Assembly (NCBI GenBank): GCA_032718475.1
Contig: JAUCBJ010007288.1
Location: 1-53,759, forward strand
From: Nemertoderma westbladi
Lineage: Eukaryota; Xenacoelomorpha; Nemertodermatida; Nemertodermatidae
Direction of reading: 5' to 3'
Length of the DNA stretch: 53,759 bases
Position 1 is the first letter of the stretch. Every line of letters starts with the position of its first letter. The position numbers and the translations under genes are program-made. The notes beneath the pieces are model-generated. The model was not told the origin of the DNA. It was given only the letters and a program-made list of their open reading frames with translations, and did no database searches. Shown in pieces: positions 1 to 10,008 of the stretch.

Positions 1-1
1 G

Positions 2-289
2 GGACATACACCAGCTGATCAACAGGGGGCGCAAGCTACTCTTGGGTCTGCGTCGTCCACTCCTCGCGCGTTCCCAGACGTTCTACCAACTGTAGCGACA
101 ACTGATCGGTCACGAGGAATTGGTCGAGGTTTTGGGATGCCAAATAGACGAATTTGCGAGGAAATAGTCGCACCGTCTCTCAACGTCCCAAGTAAACCAG
201 TGACTCGCCCCATTAGTCCCATATCGCGAGCAAAGTCACCTGTGCGCAGTTTTCGAGGACGCGGCAGGGCTCGATCCACTAAACGATAA
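2..289 (+). CDS. C-terminal end of an unidentified RG-rich protein (partial)
   Basis: The frame is open from the window edge to a TAA at 287-289, 95 codons. The product is rich in Pro, Ser, Thr and Arg and ends in an RG-rich basic tail (FRGRGRARSTKR). A purine-rich stretch (AAAAGGGAGGG) follows the stop at once, then AT-rich DNA. A basic C-terminus followed by a polypurine tract is what the 3' end of an LTR retrotransposon polyprotein looks like, but no integrase or RT motif is inside the window. It could equally be the last exon of a host RNA-binding protein. Codon usage is more GC-rich than the surroundings, which favours real coding. Confidence 0.3.
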   Translation, partial: GHTPADQQGAQATLGSASSTPRAFPDVLPTVATTDRSRGIGRGFGMPNRRICEEIVAPSLNVPSKPVTRPISPISRAKSPVRSFRGRGRARSTKR

Positions 290-1325
290 AAGGGAGGGCA
301 AGGGTGGACGGAAGACTCGTGGGCCTTTCTTATGATTTGTGATTTATTTGAATTATATGTTTTATATTTAGAAAGTTTTGTATTCTGAAAGGGACTCATA
401 TTTAGTAAAAACTTATATTTTATATTTGTGCTTATTCCAAACTTATGCAATTTGTATTGTTCCGAATTTATGAAATTTAGAAAGTTTATATTTAGAAGGA
501 ACTTATATTTGAAAAATTTATGTTTCATATTTGAGATGCAAAGGTTTATATTATTCTAAACTTATGCAGTTTATATCTATATTTAGTAAGACTACCCAAA
601 GAGAGTTTATATTTGTAAGAATTTATATTTATATTTGTAATTATTCCAAACTTATGCAATTTATATTATTCCAAACTTATGCAATTTGTATTGTTCCGAA
701 TATTATGCAATTTACATTTTATAAGCAGTATTTGTACCTAAAGAGAAAGTTTTATAGACAGAAAATTTTGTGCTCAGAAAGACTCATATTTGTAATTATT
801 CCAAACCTATGCAATCTACATTTAGGTACGAAAGTATTTGTAATTACTTGAATTTATGCAATATTTGAGATGCAATAGTAGATGGAAGACTTGCGAGCCT
901 TTCTTATTGTTTTCATTTATTTGTATTTGTAATTGTTTGAATTTATGCAATATTTGAGATGCAATAGATTTATATTGGTGAATTTAATTTAGATTTATAT
1001 TGTACTTACTTAGTAAAGCCTTAAATACGTAAAGTTTGAATTTGTAATTATTTTGTATCGAATCATTACGTAGAAAGGAAGTATTGTTTGAAACTTAATT
1101 GTAAATATGTAAGTACGCCCTAAGTATTCTATAGTTTGATTGATTATTGGTGAAAACCGTATATTTTATGCACGATAATATCCTGTTTTCATGGAGCGGT
1201 ATAGAATTATATTCCCTAAATGCCGTGGATTTTCAAAATTTTATTTTATTCGAATTAACTTTGTAAAGATTGCTTTGAGTTCTCATTAGTATTGGTTCTA
1301 TCTATTATGCATCTATCGGTCAAGT
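290..1325. repeat. AT-rich degenerate repeat tract
   Basis: No gene is visible. The stretch is made of diverged short repeats around TTATGCAATTTATATT and TATTTAGAAAGTTTATATTT. A longer block (GATGGAAGACTTGCGAGCC with its flank, about 835-965) echoes 306-330, just after the RG-rich frame. If 1-289 is an LTR-element polyprotein, this could be part of its 3' LTR, but no second LTR is in the window to compare. Confidence 0.4.
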
Positions 1326-1402
1326 GGTTCAGTAGCTCAGTTGGTAGAGCGTTGGAAATTATATGTGTAGTAGGTATCGAGTTCGAATCCTAGTAAGTGC
1401 GA
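1326..1402 (+). repeat. Degenerate tRNA-like sequence (probable tRNA-derived SINE head)
   Basis: A good pol III box A (TAGCTCAGTTGGTAGAGC, which also folds as a D-arm) is followed about 30 bases later by a box B-like GAGTTCGAATCC. Acceptor and T stems pair poorly and there is no convincing anticodon arm, so this is not called as a working tRNA gene. A tRNA-derived SINE head or a decayed tRNA fits better. Confidence 0.5.
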
Positions 1403-3267
1403 ATTATTTTTTGTGCAGAATTTCAACTCATTTAAATTAACCGCTACAAATTAATTGCATTTGTCTGTACCAATAAGGCTGTAGTTATTTGATTGTAACC
1501 AATGTCGTGCAAGTTATATATTAGCTGGACCAATAAGCTATCTTTAAAACCTTGTTAGAACCCATAGAACAATCGAGAATTTTCTCGATTGATTGCAGCA
1601 CAAATTTAGTATATAAAGGTGCGATTTCGTTCATTAGTTATCTCATCAATCAATCTAATCCATCATTCACTTTCTGTCTTATTTCAGATTACATTGTTTA
1701 TTGTATAATAGTTATTATATCTTTTGTAATAAAGTCAGAAATACTAGTCACATCTCAGCCCTTTTCTATCTGTTTTACTATGGTTTCACTACGGTGAACA
1801 AACTCAGGGACAGGATGGCCGGCTAGAGATCGGGCCGCAGCAATGAACGGGAACATCACGGGAATGTAGACGAGAGACAACCCGCAATACCATCTAGAGT
1901 TATTCGCCCATCGCCTGAAAGGTTAGACAGCGTTCGATCCTTGCTACCTAAGTGTAAGACCAAAAGATCAAAGGTAGACGTAGTGACACGCTGCAAGCCT
2001 AAAATTACATCATAGGGACTGTACTGTCTTGATTCAGGAAAAACCGCAGTAGACCTTCATATTCCTACGGGGGGGGAGAGGGAGAGAGAGCAGATACTAG
2101 TACGCAGATAGGACGTAGGCACACCGGTACAAGGCATACACATTGGTTAGGGTGCAGCAAACTGTACGCTTAACTCTTGCTAAGTACAGGTGTGTGTGCG
2201 ACTATTTGCCGTACAACGGTGTCCGTTACATCAGAACTTGTAGGCTAGGGGGGTTGCTGTGTTTTCACCTGAATTGGGATTGTACCGTTCAGGCGGTAGG
2301 GCAGTTTACGCTAGGCGCAAATAAATTGAGGCTATCAGGGATATACTAACATCTACCGTGTCCCCGCCAACGCCCTAATAGGAAGTTACCCGGACTACCT
2401 GGGTGACTAAAATTCTAGATAGGAGCCAGGATAGCTATTAGTACCCGTACGCCTACAGTAGTAAACTAACACATCTCTTCTTAGTATCAGGGACCTGGTA
2501 CCTAAAATTGCCGAATTCTGGGCGTAGTATTAACCTTATGCCTGAATTTGAGTCCTGGAAATACGCAAGAGGGGAAGGAACCTTATCATTCGTGAGTATT
2601 GGACCTACAAGTTATAAAATTAGAATATTCGTAAAATGCACACCGTACCCAGTAATTATATATGTGAAGGAGCAAAACTGCTTTGACCGTTCAGAATTAA
2701 CACACGCGCGTTAGAAATTATTTACACCTCGAAATATATAAAATTAACTTTCGTCCTTACTGCACTTTGCTCGCTAGTTAGACATCTCCAAATCTGCTCT
2801 ATACCTAGCTAGCGTCCCTTTGCCCAACCATATAAATCACACCGCGGCAAAGTATACGAGCCTCTTAGTCCGTCAGTGAGTCAGCCTGATTTTAGGATTC
2901 GCTGCGCGGGATTTTGTTTTATCGAAGTTTGTCTGCTCGTAGACTGTTTTCTGCCTCACCGGTTAAAAGAGATCGATACTGCAATATATTCGCTTACTTG
3001 GGGTTTACTGTTTTGGTGAGAAGGTCGGATTTATGATTTGATTTACAAACTTTACAGTAGGATATTGCAGGTATTGTTACCGTCTCTTCCGATAGTAGGA
3101 ATAGGCGTATCTCTCCAATTTAATTCTGATTTCTAAATCAAATAATATTTATTGTAACTTAAAGCTGTTCGAAGTTACCGAGAATGAATTCGCTAAAAAT
3201 GGTCTAGGGACCTACATTTTTTTATTTCTTTAGAGCGATCGTCACCGATTGAACTCTATTAACTAAC
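1403..3267. other. Unclassified sequence, possible LTR-like segment
   Basis: No gene was recognised and open frames are short. At 1550-1800 there is an LTR-like order: TGTTAGAACCC, a TATA-like TATATAAAGG near 1610, AATAAA near 1728 and GGTGAACA near 1793. About 1800-2700 is less AT-rich than its surroundings, with short frames only. Another TATA-like CATATAAATC lies near 2830. No matching second LTR, primer-binding site or polyprotein was found. The next BRIP1 exons would be expected on the minus strand here or beyond the window, but the expected helicase motif Ia was not found. Confidence 0.3.
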
Positions 3268-3662
3268 CCTATCGCCATCGCCATAAACAATTCCTTTCCG
3301 ACCTTTATTAGGTCGGGGTTTCGCGAATGTCCCGCGACCACCTTTGTTACGTAACTGATTATCGTACTGGTTCGATTGAAAGTCGTTATCATCTTGGAGA
3401 TGATATGACGAATTGGTGTCATCCTGAGCTTTACATGGCCCCTTCCAGACGAAGTCTACATCACTTTTAGATGCGGAGGGTTTTGAAACAAAATCATCGT
3501 CGTTCATCTGTTTTATTGATGTTGGTAATGAAAGTTTGGATTCTAAGTCATTAGAAACTTCAGTTTTGCTTGGAGATTTCGATGGGATTTCGTCCAACAT
3601 CGATTTGATGGGAGGATTAGACTCAAGTTGAACCATTTTATCTCCCGTTTTGGCCGAAGTAC
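3268..3662 (-). CDS. BRIP1: Probable third coding exon of the BRIP1/FANCJ gene (variable linker)
   Basis: A 395-nt open exon has a clear acceptor (TTTTCATAG at 3671-3663) and a donor (GTTAGT at 3267-3262). The single G left over from exon 2 (8760-8822) joins its first two bases as a Gly codon and keeps the only open frame, so phases agree. The 131 codons are Ser/Asp/Lys-rich and end in a basic GRGTFAKPRPNKGRKG stretch. In animal BRIP1 the segment between the N-terminal Cys/His motif and helicase motif Ia is long and poorly conserved, so lack of recognisable similarity is expected here. Assignment rests on strand, order, phase and splice sites, not on homology; it could be an exon of another gene. 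Confidence 0.5.
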
Positions 3663-3675
3663 CTATGAAAATTAA

Positions 3676-4010
3676 ATTAATGTTATAATAATAATATTAA
3701 TTATTTATATAGCGCTTTTCTACGCTCTGCATACTCAAAGCGCTTTTATTATTATTCCCCCAGCAAAGTCAGGTTTCCGTTATACCACTGGGTTGGCGTA
3801 GCACTAATGTCTTAAGTTTCTTGCCTTGGGACACGACAGTGTGAAATTTACACAACGGTGCGAAATTTCTACAGCCTTTAGTCGGATTCGAACCTGCGCC
3901 ACCAAACATTATTGTGTAAACAGTACAGGCGCCGTTTTCACTCGGACATTGCGACATAAATTGATCATCATAACGAATCATCATAACATTGATCATAAAT
4001 TTATCATCAT
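3676..4010 (-). repeat. tRNA-Ser/Leu-derived SINE
   Basis: Read on minus, a tRNA-like head has box A GTCCGAGTG...ACGGCGCC (class II tRNA style) and box B GGTTCGAATCC at about 3886-3896. A body follows, then a tail AAAAGCGCTATATAAATAA with ATT repeats at about 3676-3725. The GCGCTATATAAAT tail is common in L2-mobilised SINEs of fish and marine invertebrates. The tail ends just upstream of the acceptor of the probable BRIP1 exon 3, so the element lies in intron 2. Confidence 0.7.
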
Positions 4011-4157
4011 AACCAAAATGGTTGATATAGTGTACGTACGCGCTCTATGGCGCTTGAGTGAGTGCGAGAATAACAAAACACCTCCAACAGCAGTCAACCA
4101 ATCAGCAGCAACCACCAACCTTAAGCCTACTTAAGCCAACCAATTTACAACCTTAAT

Positions 4158-4181
4158 GGGGGGGGGGGGGGGGGGGGGGGG
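4158..4181 (+). repeat. G24 homopolymer
   Basis: An uninterrupted run of 24 G, followed by TATA and seven C. It is one of ten G or C runs of 14 or more in the window. Confidence 0.95.
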
Positions 4182-4780
4182 TATACCCCCCCATGAACCT
4201 TTTTTTAAAATGGCTGTCAAATAGTGTTAAATGATAATATTGCTATTTTGTCATGGTCAACAACTGTATGGAAGGCCAAATAGCCTTTATAGTAAAATTT
4301 GAAAATTTGTAGCCTCCCCCTAGCGGCTGGCGGCGGAATTAAAGATTTCACTAAAATTGCTACTAGTCCCTCAATTTTGATCCAAATTTCTTGAAACCAA
4401 CTTTTTTGGACTCAGCGTGATCGACTCTACAAAAGTTATCTTATAGAATTTTTAATTAGCCATTTTTATTTTAATTAATTATTTAATTAATTAATTATCA
4501 TATTTTTAATTAAAATTGGCTAATTATAAAAAATGGTAATATTTATCAAAATTCCATAAGATAACTTTTAAAGAGCTTCCAAAGCTCGTTCGAATGAGCC
4601 ATAAAAGAAGAAAATTGGTTGAAAAATGACGGAGGAGTAGTAATTTGAAAATGAAAAATGTCATTCCGAGAAAATGCCCTTCAAAGTTTAAACCGTCCCG
4701 CCAAAACTGGCTGTCTGCGTTCTGGTTGGTTAATTATTTCTGGCACGAATGATGCACACCAACGAGCTAAAATGTTCATT

Positions 4781-5592
4781 ACGGGGGTTTTCGGGGTCGC
4801 TGATTTCATTTCCGATGTCAGTTTTAATTTTTGGTGGAATCTAGTTTATCTGTCTGACTGTCGGTCTTCTGTCTTTCTTACAATTTGACGGACAGACCGT
4901 CATACGGAAAAACAGTGATAACTCGAGAACTGAAAGAGGTCTCACTAAGCGGTTTTCAGATTTGTAATCCTCATTAAATTCTGCTCTAGGTGAAATAAAG
5001 AAACAACAATTTGAAAATTTTACATTTTTTTAAAAAAAAAGGGTATTTTTTTTATTTTTTTTTATTTCATCTCGAGTAGATTATTATAAAGATTACAAAT
5101 TTGAAAACCGTTTAGCAAGATCTGTCTTACTTCTCGAGATATGGCTGACTGTCCGTTTTACTGTCGGTTTGTCGGTCAGTATGTCTGTCCGTCAATAAAA
5201 ACCGTACTATCTAAAATGTCTATGTCTAAAAAATTCCCTGTATGGGTTTTCGTGGTCGGTGACTTCATTTCTGATGTCATTAATCAAATTTGGCCTTGTC
5301 GGTTCTGTCTGTATGCCTGTCAGCTCTGTCAAAATATAACCGACAGTCTGACAGCCAAACAGACAATTTGGAAGTCATCAAATGTTAAAATTGACACTCG
5401 AAATTAATTCTGCGACCAGGAAAACCCCTATAGCTAAACTTTTAGCTTAATGGTGTGCCTTTTTCTTATATTTGACAGACAGATAGTCGGATAGTCAGAA
5501 AGACCGACAGACAGACATACAGACAAACTAGATTTCATTAAAATTGAAAACTGACCTCAGAAATGAAATCAGCGACCAGGAAAACCCCCATA
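4781..5592. repeat. Nested imperfect palindrome / fold-back element
   Basis: Two pairs of inverted arms share one centre. The outer arms (4781-4880 and 5489-5592) both carry GGTCGCTGATTTCATTTC-like sequence and GTCTGTC/GACAGAC-rich tracts. The inner arms (4919-4995 and 5065-5142) share CTCGAGAACTGA-like ends and an AAACGGTTTTCAAATTTG-like core. A third copy of the outer-arm motif is at 5245-5285 and a fourth, reversed, near 5400-5440. No ORF lies inside. Likely a fold-back or MITE-type repeat. Confidence 0.65.
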
Positions 5593-6250
5593 GCAAAAAT
5601 CTTAGAATGGTTTTGATGCTTTCTTGTTGATAGATATATATATTGACAGACTTTCTCACATATTAACAGACAATTTTTTGCGCGGGGAAGGTGCAAATTT
5701 CAAAGGCAATTATCTCGGAATGGTATTTTTTTCATTTCAACGAATTTTAAAAGGCTACTCCTCTGCCAATTTTTAATATTTTTTCATGAAATTTTGACAG
5801 AGTAACCATACATGCCTCGTATCTTCAAAAGTATTGGTCAGAATTTTAAAATTTTGATCCTAACTAATTTTATTGGCTTCGAAATGTGAAAAATGCTAAT
5901 TTTTTTTTAAAAAATAGGAATATAATAAATTAATTTGATCATAAAATTGGAAATAATTAATATCACAAACTTTTGACCAATACTTTTATGCAACCATATA
6001 TCCTAAGTTATAAATACAAAACAACTAGTTATAGAACTAATGTTTGTACGAAGAGTAGTGTTTTGAGTAATAGTAATAATTTTATGATAATAAATAGCAC
6101 TAAATTATTATAACTATATTACAAAAAAAAATATTTTTAAAACAACCTTCAGTTAGCCTATCGATTGACCCATATACCAAAAATTGGACAAAGCCTCGCC
6201 CTGTTACCATTGGTTACCATTGGTTTCATTGTCTGTGTCATTATAGCGCT

Positions 6251-6251
<1 letters not shown>

Positions 6252-6286
<35 letters not shown>
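6252..6286 (+). repeat. C35 homopolymer
   Basis: An uninterrupted run of 35 C, the longest homopolymer in the window, inside the inferred BRIP1 intron 2. Confidence 0.95.
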
Positions 6287-6769
6287 ACCTAGTAATTTGA
6301 CAATTAACTAGTCCTGCTGTTTGTAAAATTCACTCCACCTTACCCCCACTCACAAATTTTAGTTTTATACAAATATTAATGTGATCGCTTGTAATTTGAA
6401 CAGGTTCGCATTTAAACATTTTGTTTTCGAAAAGCTTTCGGAAAAAGTGCCTGCATTGATTACCAATTCCACCGCAACTATATATTTTTTCCCGAATGCT
6501 ACTTTTGGGAAGGTGACGTTAAGGATTCCAAATCTGATAAACATGGTGATAATTAGGGATGTCCCGGAATTCCGTTCCGGCCGGAATTCCGGCGGTTTTT
6601 ACCCGATTCCGGTTCCGGCCGGAATTGCCGGAATGGGGTCAATTCCGGCCGGAATTTTACCGGAATTACCAGGTTCCTAACTAGTTTGATAGTTGAAATT
6701 AGTTTGTTAAATTATTATCAACATTTATATATTTTTTAAACATTATTACCAATTAGTTTAAAATTGTAA

Positions 6770-6975
6770 AAAACTTGTAAAAAAAGTATAGAAATGAAGT
6801 TTTCTTCGACCGTTAGAGCTAACATTTAAGGATGCAAGGCATAGATGCCCCATGGTTAGCCCCTTCAAACCATTCGTGCTAAATATAAAACTGCATTGGC
6901 CCACATGCAGGGATCGAACCCACGACCTCCAGATAGATTGGAAATCAATGCAACCACTATTACCATGCACCAAGG
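6770..6975 (-). repeat. tRNA-derived SINE nested in hAT-like copy 1
   Basis: On minus, a tRNA-like head holds box A around GGTGCATGGTAATAGTGG and box B GGGTTCGATCCC (near 6911-6921). The body matches 41860-42060 in the second hAT-like copy, with the same GAAGAAAA..TTCT..ACTTTTTTTACAAG tail. Confidence 0.7.
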
Positions 6976-7200
6976 TGGAATCTAACTAACCTATCTAACG
7001 AGGGAAAATTCACAGCCACCCTGTTTAGTTTATTAAAGTGAATGCAGTCTTGATGGGTATATGTAACACATTTACAAAAAAAATTCACCTGAGTAATGAA
7101 ACTAAAATGGTCCCACCATATGTTACACCACCTACTGTATCATTCATATACAATTCACAATAACCATCGTAATTTACATTAACTAATGAAATGCATCAAT

Positions 7201-7518
7201 AGGCCCGTGTCCCACTGGTCAGAATGTCAAAATGAATGCCTCCTTGCTCAATAGGTAACACGAGTCTTAAGTCATTTGATAAAAAATATAAGATGCGTCT
7301 CACATTTACTGCATATTTATACCCAAAGTAACCACAGGCATCTTGCCGGATATAACACATGATTCATATGTCAAAAGATGGAACATGGGACATAATCACT
7401 TACGACTCATCGGTCGTAACTTACGATTTACCAGTGGAGACGCTCCCCTTGAAAACAATGTGTTCCATAATTTATTCTGACTAAGACAACATAAGACTTA
7501 CAGTGGAGCACGGGCCCT
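7201..7518. mobile_element. Small inverted-repeat element nested in hAT-like copy 1
   Basis: The ends are AGGCCCGTGTCCCACTGG and, inverted, CAGTGGAGCACGGGCCCT. The interior has CTTACGA/TCGTAAG palindromes and no ORF. The related element at 41434-41805 occupies the same relative site in the second hAT-like copy, so it was present before that transposon spread. Confidence 0.6.
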
Positions 7519-7704
7519 AAATAGAGGTTTTTCCAATTTGCTTATTACAATCTGCTTATAAAATGACGTTTTTTAGATTGATCTTACAATATTTTACATT
7601 GATTTTATATTATTTTACTATTTTTTTTACTATTTTATTATTTTATTTTTTTACTTTTATTAATTATTAAATAATATGACAATATTATGATTGGTATTGT
7701 CATT

Positions 7705-7860
7705 GTCCAACGTAACATATAGGATGACTCCCAAAGATTGACAGCTTATTTCCATGGGGATCCTTTATGTTACTTGGTTACAAATACAATATTACACAAT
7801 TACAATTACTACTCTAACCTAAAACTAATATAAAACGTTATTACAATACGTACAGGTCCT
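7705..7860 (-). repeat. CR1-like LINE 3' tail nested in hAT-like copy 1
   Basis: The segment matches 23703-23855, the 3' untranslated tail of the CR1-like element in this window, including GCTTATTTCCA..GG..TCCTTTATGTTACTTGGTTAC. It is also present at 41228-41310. Confidence 0.7.
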
Positions 7861-8657
7861 GCGAGTGGTCGTTAGTTCAGTCCTGCGTCGCAGGTGCTGC
7901 ATACTATAGTAGTTTAATTTCTATTTACAGCAAAGCCATTTCTTATCATAAATCTATTTATTCCCAGCAATAATTAAACTGTAACATGTATACTATTTAT
8001 TGGCCTCGTTTATTGTTTTGGTTCGAATAACATGTCACAGTAACATGCTCCTTTCCCTTAAAGACACCAGGATATTGCACCAAAGGATCTAATGACGCGA
8101 AACCATATATTTTTGGTTAACGAGGGTTTTTAGGTATGAGTCTGAATGCTAAAAACTTTAGAAAAAAATTATATTGAATTCCCTGTCGTTCAATGCCGAA
8201 GTACCATCCCGTCCCCATAAAGGCCCAGGCCATTCTCCACTCCCCCCAACTCAATTCCCACCAAGGTTCTGATTCCACTCATTATCAATCTTAGCTGTAG
8301 AAATTAAAAAAAAAACATTTGTTTCACAAAAAATTATAAAGTTTCATGGTCATTTAGTGTATTTCACTATTTATAGAAAATTCCGGTTCCGGCCGGAATT
8401 CCGGCCGGAATATTCCGGCATGTTGAATTCCGGTTCCGGTTCCGGCCGGAATCAAAATATCGATTCCGGGACATCCCTAGGTGTAATTAATAATACTGTC
8501 GTTATATATTTGCTATGTTTATATCACACCATTCCTACGTTCTACTCTTTCACTCTCTCTTTCCACCTACTCTGGTAAGTAATTAAAATTAATAACAAGT
8601 TTTCCCAAACGGTAATCTAATCTAATGGTTTTAGAAGGTTTACCATTCCACTAGGTC

Positions 8658-8671
8658 GGGGGGGGGGGGGG
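8658..8671 (+). repeat. G14 homopolymer
   Basis: Uninterrupted run of 14 G between the hAT-like copy and BRIP1 exon 2. Confidence 0.9.
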
Positions 8672-8759
8672 TAACGATGGGTTGGTGTTTCCTCTTTCAA
8701 TTACAGCGATTTCTTTATTTTTTAATTTAATGGTGTAATGAAAGATAACAAAGAATTAC

Positions 8760-9385
8760 CTGGCACACTTGAGGGAACTTCTGTATTTGCTTTGATTGAG
8801 TGACATTTACAGTCGCAAACATCTGAAACAGAAATATAATTCAATCGCGATTAATTATTTATTTAAGAGATATATCAATAGAAAGTTCTATTAATATTTA
8901 AATTTACATGTTTTCTTTCATAATCTATGTACACAAATCGCAAGATGGTATAATAAAATATGGGGCCGTTCTGTGTGTGATGAAGTCTTGACTAACTGGA
9001 TATCTGCACTCTGCAGGTCACTAAAACCTCATTTACATTTTAATATTCCAGACATACACTTCCAGGCTGCGAGGTTACAGTAAATACAGGTGCTAGCCTA
9101 CATTCAGTACCCAAAACAATTTAGGCACAGCTGCTCACCTTTATAAGCGGCTTTCTCAGCAGTCTCGCTTTTCTCTCTCTGTGATTTCTGCCACGCCAAA
9201 CAGGCGCACAGCAAGGCGAGACTCTTCCCGCTGCCAGTCGGGCTCTCTATGAGACAGTTCTCACCCGCCGTAATTCCGCGAATGAGTTTATTCATCATAG
9301 ATAGTTGGCCGGGGTAGGCCTTGTAGGGGAAGCTCACCTTCACGCCACTGATAGTGTAATCTGTTTGAGTGGATGAGGTCGGCAT
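8760..9385 (-). CDS. BRIP1: FANCJ/BRIP1 DNA helicase, coding exons 1 and 2 (gene continues)
   Basis: Exon 1 is 9139-9385, from ATG to donor GTGAGC; exon 2 is 8760-8822, between acceptor TTCTGTTTCAG and donor GTAATT. Exon 1 ends one base into a codon and the 63-nt exon 2 keeps that phase. Residues 10-75 show the FANCJ N-terminus: a Q-motif region (FPYKAYPGQLSMM, Gln27) and Walker A (ESPTGSGKS, residues 47-55). Exon 2 then gives VCDCKCHS, matching the Cys-rich CACHS motif after Walker A in vertebrate BRIP1. The family is a superfamily 2 iron-sulphur 5'-3' helicase working with BRCA1 in crosslink repair and G-quadruplex unwinding; those parts lie outside the exons seen. The ATG is 95 bp downstream of the E2-like ORF, with a T-rich tract and AG eight bases before it. 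Confidence 0.85.
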
Positions 9386-9480
9386 GGTGAATACTTTTAG
9401 GTAAATAATAAAAAAAAACTACCGATATTCAAGAGGATGAAATATAATTAATTTTTATACAGCCGAACCAGTCCAAAATT

Positions 9481-10008
9481 TTACGTCGCGTATTTTTTTG
9501 TCCACTCTCTGGCGTTTTGCTCGAATTTGCCTCGATCCAGGATATATTCCCTTGCGATGGCGTTAACCTGATAGCCTTGCGTTGAACGCGCGTCGCATCG
9601 AGGAGATATCATTAAACCCACGATCCCGTTGAGTATGTCGACCACCGTGTTGGAGGAAGACCAACCCTCCGCGAGTAAGGGCAGACCCACAACACCGTCT
9701 CCTCGGATGTTGACGTGAAATATTCGCGTTTTAAATACAACTTTGGGGGGTTTAAAGGGATAATCCAAGGGGAAAGACAAATCTATGAAGAATATTCCTC
9801 CCTCGTAAAGCGATTCTGGAGGGCCCTCAATAGCGCAGACCCACTCACATAAAGAGTCCCCTTTGGGGCCGGCGAAACAATGTTCGGGAGGATTGCTTGT
9901 TATCCTGGACAGCTCCAACTGCAGTCGTTTCAGTCTGGATGGGAGTCCCACAGACGGACTACTGGAAATCGGTGTATAATCGCTAGAATTAATACTTCCC
10001 GCAGACAT
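9481..10008 (-). CDS. UBE2E-like ubiquitin-conjugating fold protein lacking the catalytic cysteine
   Basis: One exon of 175 codons. After a Ser-rich N-terminus (about 22 residues) the whole UBC fold is present and closest to the UBE2E group: GPKGD (47-51), YPFKPPKVVFKTRIFH (83-98) and the C-terminal EWTKKYAT. The UBE2E motif HCN reads HVN (98-100), and the active-site Cys of GVICLDIL is Gly108 (GVVGLPLL), so it cannot form a ubiquitin thioester by the normal route. The C-terminal third is diverged but has no stop or frameshift. Possible readings are a UEV-like scaffold, or a retrocopy decaying without a frame break; lack of introns fits a retrocopy, although no poly(A) or target duplication is visible. 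The stop is 95 bp upstream of the BRIP1 start, same strand. Confidence 0.8.
   Translation of the reverse strand: MSAGSINSSDYTPISSSPSVGLPSRLKRLQLELSRITSNPPEHCFAGPKGDSLCEWVCAIEGPPESLYEGGIFFIDLSFPLDYPFKPPKVVFKTRIFHVNIRGDGVVGLPLLAEGWSSSNTVVDILNGIVGLMISPRCDARSTQGYQVNAIAREYILDRGKFEQNAREWTKKYAT

Larger units (their letters stand above)
4182..6553. other. Intronic AT-rich sequence with no gene
   Basis: This lies inside the inferred BRIP1 intron 2. It holds a fold-back repeat (4781-5592, listed separately), a C35 run (6252-6286) and AT-rich sequence. A small AT inverted repeat built on TTAATTAAT lies around 4440-4560. No coding sequence was recognised. Confidence 0.6.
6554..8479 (+). mobile_element. 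Non-autonomous hAT-like DNA transposon, copy 1
   Basis: The ends are inverted repeats, TAGGGATGTCCCGGAAT on the left and its complement on the right. Each is followed by subterminal arrays of CCGGAATT/TTCCGGCC units (6565-6675 and 8380-8470). The flanking octamers (GTGATAAT and GGTGTAAT) resemble each other but do not match, unlike copy 2 (40029-42256). Length 1,926 bp with no transposase ORF. It carries an antisense SINE (6770-6975), a small inverted-repeat element (7201-7518) and a CR1 3' tail (7705-7860). All three also occur in copy 2. Assignment to hAT rests on the end sequence and the 8-bp duplication of copy 2. Confidence 0.8.

Noticed and set aside
19-528. 169-codon minus-strand frame
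   Set aside because: Asn/Lys/Phe-rich product of AT-rich repeats, partly antisense to the RG-rich frame; no start support or domain.
1326-1402. Functional tRNA gene
   Set aside because: Box A and box B are present but acceptor and T stems do not pair and no anticodon loop fits.
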